A stretch of DNA of 64,000 nucleotides. Source: Colius striatus. Its lineage: Eukaryota; Chordata; Aves; Coliiformes; Coliidae. The stretch is from the NCBI RefSeq assembly GCF_028858725.1, contig NC_084763.1, positions 58,179,152 through 58,243,151 of the forward strand, written 5' to 3'. Below, piece after piece: positions 55,367 to 64,000 of this stretch. Numbering within the stretch: position 1 is the first letter of the stretch; each line of letters starts with the position of its first letter. A program made the position numbers and the translations under genes. The notes under the pieces are model-generated. The model worked only from the letters and a program-made list of their open reading frames with translations. It did no database searches and was not told the origin of the DNA.

Positions 55367-57137
55367 CTGGGAGGGGGAAAACACACAGAAAGCTGGTGAG
55401 AAAAAATAAGCAAGTGAAAGGGATTGTCACCAACTTGTCTGATAGAGACTCCCAGCACTGCGCCTCCTGCCAAGGACAGGCACCACCACAGCCCCAGCAC
55501 CCACAGGGGCGACGGGATCAGGGGCTGAGGTGTTGCCTAAGGGAGGGCAAGGAAGCACCAGCAGAGGAGGATGAGCAGCTGCAGAGGCGTCAGGCAGCAC
55601 TGCTGGGAGCTGCTGCTCGGAGCCGACACACGGCCAGGCTGCGAGGGACACGCTGCGAGGGACACGACACGGCTGCGAGGGACACGACACGGCTGCGAGG
55701 GACACGGCTGCCTCAGAGGAAGGAAGCAAAGCAGCTCAGCAGAGAAAGAATTCAGCAGGACTCCGAGCAGGTGCCAAAATGCCAATTAGGGCAAGAAGGA
55801 TTGAGGCTAGCTGTCAGCAATGTGGGCCTAAGGAAGGGCTCTTGGACACAGGCTGAGCGCTGTCGGTGCCAGGAGTGAGAAAGGGGACCCGAATGGCTTT
55901 CCAGCTCCGAGAGCTGCCGTGGCACGGGGATGAGGGGAAGGTGAGCAGCCACAGCTCACAACGCTGAGCCAGACGTACAGTGCACAGGACAACAAACTAA
56001 TGCAGCAACTTCTTGTCCAAGCCTGCTTTGGCTTGAGTGTCAGACGGGGCTGTGCTGTTTGCAGCGCAAGCTGCAGGTGTCAGGAGCGGGACAAAGCATA
56101 CAAACCCAAAAGCCCCGTGAAGGGCTGTAAGAGAATGCAATAAACCACAGCACAAAGGCGATTTCCAGGAAAGATGCAGCAGAAGAAACCCACCCTCTGA
56201 CCCTTCTGTTGTGTCACATCCCAGGCTAAAGGCAAAGCGTGTGGCTCGCAGCCACGCTCTCCCCGGGAAGGTCTGGGACGCAGGACACTTTGTCTCCCCT
56301 CAGTTCAAAGCTGTGATCAGCCAAGATTTGTCTATTTTCATCTCAGAGGAAACAGACACATTTTCCTTGGCTTCTCCAGAAGATGACTGGCACAGTAAGA
56401 GACACAAAGCATATGAATAAAGTCCTTTTGTCCACAGGAAAACACCATCAATGACTGCACCAGACAATTCAAGACCTAAAGGCAGGCTGCCCAGTCTAAC
56501 CAGCTGGTCATGAACTCACCTTCACCTTCCTGAATGTAAATAATACTGGGGGAGATGGTCTGCTGGGTTCACACAGGAAAGACATCCATTAAGGGGTTTG
56601 ATGCATGTCTGGGTCAGGAATCCTGCAAGCCCCAAATGGTCAGAGCCTGGGAGAGGTTTGGTTTCATGTTCTTCCCTAAGCATCCACTTTCAGCTGCACA
56701 GGAGAAAGTGTAAGGGGGAAAACAAACCCCAGGTACAGCCACTGTGCTTTTATTTTCAGATCAAATCCCACTGAATGCCCACAGGACTATTTTACCTGTC
56801 TCCCCCACCTGCCAGTAATGGCACTGAAACCAACCCATTTTGCAGCAACAGGAGCACCAGTGTGTTGCCCTAATGAGCAAATGCAAAACCTGGACAAATA
56901 TTTTTGCTCATACCTTTCCTCAAGGCATTACATCTCTCCAGCATCACTTGCTTAGCCATCAGCAATTTCAGGTTGTCTGCAAGTCCAGCACCAGTGGGGC
57001 TGTTCCAGGAATGTGGGAGCAGGGAGGGATGAGAAGTGTGTGTCCCTGCTGCCTGCAGACCCTGCAATGCAAGGCTGGCAAGGTGGCCACAATGCTACAC
57101 ATCACACCCATGCTCAACAGGAAGGTTTTGTCTTATG
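55367..57137 (-). other. SCAP 5' intron, proximal part
   Basis: Apart from the small tandem repeat at 55637-55712 there is no recognised feature. No CpG-rich block that could be the SCAP promoter is present. Confidence 0.55.
55637..55712. repeat. About 19 bp tandem repeat
   Basis: Four imperfect copies of ggctgcgagggacacgaca, in the SCAP 5' intron. Confidence 0.88.
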
Positions 57138-57760
57138 GTCACAGAATCTCAAGGGCTGGAAGGGAGGTGCAAAGCTCATCCAGTGCAACCCCCCTGCCAG
57201 AGCAGCACCACCCAGAGCAGGGCACACAGGGACTGTCCAGCTGGGTTGGAATGTCTCAGAGAAGGAGCCTCCACAGCCCATCTGGGCAGCCCCTGCCAGG
57301 GCTCCCTCACCTCAACAGGGAACAAATTCTTCTTTGTGTTGCTTTGGAACCTCTTCTGTTGCAGCTTGTCCCCGTTGCCCCTTGTCCTGTCACTGCCCAT
57401 CCCTGAGCACAGCCTGGCTCCAGCCTCCTCACACCCACCCTTGATGGGTTTGTAACATGAGTGAGCTCACCCCTCAGGCTCCTCTTCTCCAGGCTCAAGA
57501 GCCCCAGCTCCCTCAGCCTTTTAGCACAAGGCAGATGCTCCACTCCATCATTCCCCAGCCTGTGCTGGCACATGGGGTTGTTTTATCCCAGACACAAGAC
57601 TCTCCACTTGCCCTTGTTGAATTCCATCAGATTTCTCTCTGCCCAGCCCTCCAGCCTGTCCAGCTCTGGCTGAATGGCAGCACAGCCTCTGGGGTGGCAG
57701 CCACTGCCCCCAGGGTAGGATCAGCAGCAAACTTGCTGGCAGTGCCACAGAGAGCCGAAA
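57138..57760 (-). mobile_element. CR1 LINE, young-looking subfamily
   Basis: Antisense copy of 620 bp covering the end of ORF2 and the 3' UTR: gtcacagaatctcaagggct, gttgccccttgtcctgtcac, ggcacatggggttgttttat, gccagcctctgg-type blocks. It mirrors 14850-15434. Confidence 0.92.
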
Positions 57761-60006
57761 ATACAGTAGGAGCAGACATGTGGCACACAGGAACACTCAT
57801 AGAAGTAGTAGAGGTTGTATCAGAAAAAGCTTGCTGTGGTCCAGTGGGAAATACAAGCTGCTGAAACCTGCCCCAAGGCAAATGCAAGAATAACTAAGTT
57901 AGCTTAAAAGTGCACCGAAATCACCAAAACGTGAACTCTCTATTCTGGGTCTCAGAAAGGAGGAGGAAAACAAATCCCTGGGTACAGAAACCTACTGCTC
58001 AGAGCAGACCACTGAAAGAAGCATGTAAAAACACCTCTGGAACATGTGCCAGCAGCTGAACAGCAGATGCAGAGTCTGTGTCAGCAGAGCCAGAAGGGAA
58101 CCTGCAAACAAGTGTGTTGGACCCGAAAAACTCGTGGCTTCACCTCACTGCACGAGCCCTGCTAGAGCCAGAGTGCACTTGGGGATATGCAGGTTGTACC
58201 CCTGACCTACAGAAGACAAAAAGTGACAGAATCCTTGAGAGCAAAGCCCAGAGCCAGCACACTACAGCAGCTCTGCTCTCCAGCAGCCAGGCTCCGCGGC
58301 TGCTCCATCACCACAGACGTGACTCCTTGTGACGGCACACACAGACCAACCCCGACTCCCTGGCTTGTGTGAGCAGAGAGGGAGGGAGAAATGAGTAGGC
58401 TTCACATCAGTGCCATTTCCACTGGAAATCAAAGGCTACAAGTGCTGCAAGGATTGGAACTGTGAGAAAAGCTGCAAGCTTCTCAAGGAGGGGTCTGTGT
58501 GTGTGTGTGTGTGGTTTAGGCTACTCACAGCTTCAGGTGGATACAGGGAACATACACAGCATAAAGCAGAGGGCAAACATGAAGAAAACGTCTGACCCCT
58601 AAGAGCCAGAATCACTGTGGCAGCACCCAGAGCAAGGAGGGCTTTGGTGGACACTGGGCTGCAACGTGGGGCTGCTCCAGCCTTCCCTGCTGCCTTCACC
58701 AGACCCTGAGGAGCCGCTTCCCCACACGCCCTGCAAACACCGTCCTGCCTTCAGCCCCACAGCTCAGCCATGCAGCACTGGATCCACCTCTTTTCCCTGC
58801 AAACAAACTGCCATTTCTGATGCCACAGGGCTCTGGAGGAGGAGTCCTGCCTGCAGCTACCCCTGGAGCTGGGCATCCGCTGAGCCCCGCTGCTGTAGCC
58901 CAGAAGGAATCGAGCGAGCTGCCGGGACCCTGCTGTAGGGATGGGTGTCAGGATTGGACCATCCCCTCTGGTCCCTGTTCTGTGAGTAACCTGGGAACAA
59001 CACACACACTCTGCTTCTGTGGCAGAGGCTGTAAAATGCCCCAAAAACGTGGTGGATAACACGGTGTCAGAAACAAGACGCCAGTTTCGTGTGGCTCTCT
59101 GCCCGGCCTCACCTGCTGATGCCATCAGCATCACGCTGGGAATCCTTCCTGCTCCTTGCAAGGAGGAAAACGTGGCACTCACTTGCTTCACCAGCATTTA
59201 CTAGGAGGCAAGCATGAAGTGTTCCAGAGCTAATACCTGTTTACAGGCTGCATATTAAATTCTGAAGTCTTGGTTAGCTTTATGCCACAGCAGCTCGTTA
59301 AAGCTGGCAGCAGCAGCCCCTCCTCCTCAAAGGCATTTGGCAAACAATGGCTGGTTAACTCCAAATGAAGCCTTTGATTTCAGGGCAAACGTTACAGGGG
59401 AATCCATTGAGAGCATTTCTGTGCTGTGACTGCACATCCCAGACAAACTCTGACTGCAAACAAAACAGTCGGGTGGTTTCCTTGACCTTGCAGCACACTC
59501 CTGGCTCACTTCAGGTGCAGGACAGAGACACGGTGAGGCTCAGAGACAGCTCACAGGGAGAAAAGCAAGAGAGCAGGCTTGAAAGAGACGGGTTTGGTTT
59601 GCAAAGTCTCTTAATTTCCAAATTGAGCTGCACATGAAGCAACTGCTTCAGCTCTCTGGTCCCTCCTTACGCTTCCCGAAGCGTGAAGCACGATGACTGC
59701 CAGGACCACAGGAGTTCAGCTGTGCACGTGGGGATTTCAGTTCAGAGCCTTTCCCCCACACACATCCAACCCCAACGTTTCAGGTAGCCACAGCATCCTC
59801 CATGGTGACTATCACCCGAGGGCTGGCTGCAGCTGGGGGGCTCTGGGGGGCTTGTGTGGGTCTGGGAAGGGCAGCTGGCACTCAGATCCTCATCCACACC
59901 TCAAAGGACAGATCTCCCAGGGCAGCCTTGCAGGTGTTTCATGGGAGATGCAACACAGTGCTCTGGCCACGGGTTTGTCATAAACTGGAAATTCAGTGCT
60001 GGAGAC
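57761..60006 (-). other. SCAP 5' intron, central part
   Basis: 2.2 kb with one short (GT)n tract at 58496-58512. No exon, repeat family or RNA gene recognised. Confidence 0.5.
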
Positions 60007-60175
60007 AGAATCACAGAATCATCAAACTGAGGCTGGAAAAGCCCTTGAGGCTGATGGAGCCCAACCAGCAGTGCCACAGCCACCCCTGACCCATGGCCTC
60101 AGCCCCACAGCTCCACAGCGTTGGGATCCCCCCAGGATGGGCACTCCCCCACCTCCCTGGCCACAGCAAGAGATG
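60007..60175 (-). mobile_element. CR1 LINE 3' end
   Basis: Antisense, with cagaatcacagaatcatcaa at the 3' terminus, the classic CR1 end, then gctggaaaagcccttgaggc. Confidence 0.92.
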
Positions 60176-63142
60176 CCAAGGTGTTCTCCTGAGGTTAGTC
60201 TCCCAGCATATTGTATCATGCCTCTACACAGAAGGACTTGCCCTGCTCTTCACTCTTGCAGCAGCGCTCATTAGGCAGACATTTAATCAGCCTTAACATG
60301 ACACTGTTGGCAGCCCACTATGTGGTTCCACAAGCCTCAGTAAGGCTGAAGAAACACAGCCCAAGACCTCCACGTGCAGACAGCAGCTTTCTCATCCCCA
60401 CCAGCATGTGAGGTTTGCAGCACTCAGAACCTCAACAGCCTCCTGCATGACCTTACTGAAGGGGTGTGTGACCAGGAGAGTCCAAACCAGGGTAATACTG
60501 AACTGTGCCTCAAACAAAGAAGAAAGAGGTGGCTATTCCACTGCATGCTGGATGCTGGGACAGTTGCTTGGACAACTCCTACTGTGGCTGTGGTTTGCTG
60601 GCTCTACTGCGAATCCCTACAAAAAACAAGCTTGACTAGGAAAGGAACAGAGAGCAACTCACACTTAGAGCTGCTGAACCACACTGCTTCTCCCAAGACA
60701 AAAGCTCTTATCTCACCCAGCAACAGCCACATGTTACAAATTCTTTACATTTCTGCCTGAAAGCATTTTGTAGCCTTGACAGAAGTCCTCCCTTTACCAA
60801 CACAGGGCAGCAAAATGCAGCGCTCTGGTATCCACACAGCAGCAGCTTAGACAAGATGAGCCTGCTGTGAGCTCAGAGGCAAAATTACCCAGTGTATGGA
60901 GACTTTTCCCTTCACAGTAAACAGCAACCTGAGGGGTTTTATGTATATTGAACACCTCAGTTGTCCATAAAACATTCTTGAACGAAGCCTTAGCACGAGG
61001 TGTCACACAAAGACATCACTGAGCTAGTGAAGAGTGGAGGGGGAGGAGAAATACATGGTAAAAGGACAAAGAATTACTGTTGTCTGTTAATTTTTCTGGC
61101 ACTTCAACACATCAAACAACTTGCTCCATCCTGCTGCCCACAGCACAGCCCTGCACCTGCACTGCCAGGGTGACTGCTGGCACAGCACCTTCCACTTAAA
61201 ACACCGAGCTTGGTGAAGCAGGAATGGGTCCAACAGGGCCCTCGTGTCCCCCCACAGCCCTGCCAGCAGCTGCAGCATCCCCTGGCACCTGAGGCATGCC
61301 CTGGCTCTCTCACACCCTGTCCTTCCCCAGGGGGACAGCACTGCACAGCCCCAGCTCAGATGCTCAGCGCCTTCCCTGCCAAGGCTGTGTCTTAGGAGGA
61401 GGCCTGGGGAGGAATGAAGGGGAAGGAGACAGAGTTCACTAAAAATGAGGATTAATAGAGGTCACTGAGTCCCTCCCTGCTGTTGCCAACAGAGCAGATC
61501 AATCTGGCTGCTGTTCCCTCAGCAAGGCCAAGCAGACCATCAGCAGTAATTCAGCCTCCCAGCCCTGCAGCCCTCTGCCACCCACCCATCCATCCCAGCC
61601 AGGCTCCCCAGAGACAGCACAACCAAAGGGGCAACCTTCTGCCTTCAAAGTTGTCACCAAGCAAATGGAAGCAGCAGGATGGGTGGTGGCAGGGGCAGAA
61701 TCAGCCAGGCTACTCTAGGCTGTCAAACCAGGGAAGTGTTCATCTGGGCTTGGGTTAAGAATGTGATCCACGGAAGAGAGGGTCCATGGAGGATCCCTGT
61801 GCCACCTCCTTCCACTTCCACAGCCAACAGGGACACAAACACACACAGCTACAGGGCTCTGGTGTTCTGGCTGACAGGACACACAAAGCAAGAGCCACGG
61901 TGAGCACTGAGCCTGCTGCCTGACTCACAGCCTCTGCTCCACTGCAAACGTGCCCCTGACCTTCCTTCAGTCCTCACTACAGCCATCACTTCGTGACCAT
62001 GCCAGGAGCTCAGCACCACAAACACCTCCTGAAAACAAGTGGAATCCACGGGTTTCCCTGCAGATGCTGGAAAGTCAGATGGAACAGCTCTCACGAGGAA
62101 AAACTCTGTTCCTGCCCTTTGCTGCACTGCAGAGGTGGCTCATGGTGCTGGAGATATCCTCTCAGTAAAATCCCTGGTGTCAGCTGCTGCAGGAGCTCTC
62201 ACATCCCAGCATCAGGAGAAGGGAGAGAGGAACAGCCCTGGAGAACACAGTTCTCTCACTCTTCAGCAAGTGTGGACACTCCTCCAGTGAGGGCCAGAGA
62301 CAAACACTTCAGAGGTGGGAAAGCAAGAAACATGCTCAAGACACTCAACCTCCCTCCACAGAAATGCTGCACAATCAGCTCTAACACCAAGCTCCCACTC
62401 TCCCCTCGCCTTCCCATGGGAAGAATAACGAGCTTTGTGCTGTGAGAGGAGACAGAGGTCACGTGGCAACAGAATATTTCCTATGGGAAAGTCATGACCA
62501 GCACACTAAGCTCCTGGAGGCTGCTCCCAGAATGGGTTAATCCCAGCGCTGCCTTGCAGACACAAGGCTCCAGAACAGCCTGGATGTTCTCAGTTCTGTG
62601 TTCACAGAAAAGCACTTTTCAAAGAGTAGAAACTCTTGATTAGACTTTACACTTGAGCTGCATCCCCCCTCCCACAACAGTGTGTAAAGTCTCAACTGAG
62701 CCTCTGAACCAGATTGCAACACGAGAGGTGCATCTAGCCCAAGACAAGCAGGCAGATGCATGCCCCGTGCAAGCCTCACCTTCCTCTTCCCCTGGTCAGA
62801 AACAGGCTAGTTTTGATGGGAGATGAACCTCTGAGTTTTCAACAGGACAATGAAACAATACAACATTGCACTGAGAGGATCAAACCTTCTCCTTTGTCCT
62901 TCTCTGAGGACACCTCAAAGCTGTTCACACTGGGGCTGTGTGGGAACTGCTTGCTCTGAACTTGCTTTGCAACTTACCCCTCTCAGTGAAGGAAAACAAT
63001 AAACAAGCCACCAGAAGCACTGGGAGCATGCTTGCCAGGAGCTGCAGAGCTTTAAAGATCAAGGGGTTACACACAGAGTGGTATCAAATTCCACCACTCA
63101 CTTCATTCTCACCTTTTTGCTCGTTTTTCCTCTCCCTACAAT
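60176..63142 (-). other. SCAP 5' intron, distal part
   Basis: Nearly 3 kb, AT-richer than the rest, without recognised repeats or genes. Confidence 0.5.
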
Positions 63143-63833
63143 CACAGGATCACAAGGGCTGGGAGGGACCTGCAAAGCTCACCCAGTGCAGCGCCCTGCC
63201 AGAGCAGCAGAGCAGCAGCACCTAGAGCAGGGCACACAGGGACTGTGCAGCTGGGCTGGAATGGCTGCAGAGAAGGAGCCTCCACAGCCCATCTGGGCAG
63301 CCCCTGCCGGGGCTCCCTCACCTCAGCAGGGAAGAAGCTTTTCCTTGTGTTGCTTTGGAACCTCTCCTGTTCCAGCTTGTCCCCGTTGCCCCTTGTCCTG
63401 TCACTGGCCATCCCTGAGCACAGCCTGGCTCCAGCCTCCTCACACCCACCCTTGATGGGTTTGTAACATGACTGAGCTCAGCCCTCAGGCTCCTCTTCTC
63501 CAAGCTGCAGAGCCCCAGCTCCCTCAGCCTTTCAGCACAAGGCAGATGCTCCACTCCGTCATTCCCCAGCCTGTGCTGGCACATGGGGTTGTTTTATCCC
63601 AGACACAAGACTCTCCACTTGCCCTTGTTGAATTCCATCAGATTTCTCTCTGCCCAGCCCTCCAGCCTGTCCAGCTCTGGCTGAATGGCAGCACAGCCTC
63701 TGGGGTGGCAGCCACTGCCCCCAGTTCAGGATCAGCAGCAAACTTGCTGCCAGTGCCTCTGTTCCCTCAGCAAGGTCACTAATGAACAGGCTGAACGGTG
63801 CTGGGCCCAGCACAGACCCCTGAGGGACCCCAC
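63143..63833 (-). mobile_element. CR1 LINE, young-looking subfamily
   Basis: Antisense 690 bp copy reaching the reverse-transcriptase block (frame remnants of [19 protein letters not shown]) and ending with aatcacaggatcacaagggc. Nearly the mirror image of 14750-15434. Confidence 0.93.
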
Positions 63834-64000
63834 AATACTGATTCATGTTTTGAGAGTTTAAAAATCCAGAAGTTCTGTGAAGTAGAGCCCATTTTACAAG
63901 GGGTATTTAACTCACCTCAGAGCTTGAAATCCCTGAGCAGCAACAACAGGGCAACTGACACAAATATTCCAAAAGAAAGCACCTGCAGAACCTCAGCATC

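Noticed and set aside
55367-64000. SCAP non-coding first exon and promoter
   Set aside because: No CpG-rich block or convincing donor was found; it is most likely beyond 64000.

Overview
The window looks like bird nuclear DNA. It is dense in degenerate 3' fragments of CR1 LINEs, rich in GC and minisatellites, and has compact introns. It holds two protein-coding genes in the convergent order seen in human 3p21: PTPN23 (HD-PTP) on the plus strand and SCAP on the minus strand. The species cannot be fixed from the sequence. A turtle or crocodilian is less likely because the introns are so short.

Layout. Positions 1-308 are a CpG-rich PTPN23 promoter and 5' UTR, with a 39-40 bp tandem repeat and three tandem ETS-type sites just before the start codon. 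PTPN23 runs from 309 to 16127 in 25 coding exons that join without a frame break into a 1,647-residue protein (Bro1, coiled-coil V domain, proline-rich region, PTP-like domain, tail). Its poly(A) signal at 16304 lies 95 bp from that of SCAP at 16404 on the other strand. The SCAP 3' UTR carries AU-rich elements and a Pumilio-type site. SCAP coding sequence runs from 55264 down to 17110 in 22 coding exons and gives 1,342 residues (eight-helix membrane part with the sterol-sensing domain, MELADL COPII motif, C-terminal WD repeats). From 55367 to 64000 I see only SCAP 5' intron with CR1 fragments. The non-coding first exon and promoter of SCAP appear to lie beyond the window.

The two genes act in different pathways. 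PTPN23 is an ESCRT-associated Bro1 protein for endosomal sorting. SCAP is the sterol-regulated escort of SREBP from ER to Golgi. They share only a convergent 3' boundary.

The most unusual material is in SCAP. One intron is filled by about 50 copies of a 33-34 bp repeat that duplicates the adjacent 5' splice site. Another holds a 3.4 kb higher-order (CA)n array that almost touches a 3' splice site. A seven-residue motif is repeated five times in the coding exon that carries MELADL. One intron uses a GC-AG splice pair. I found no RNA gene, CRISPR array, intact transposon or third gene.
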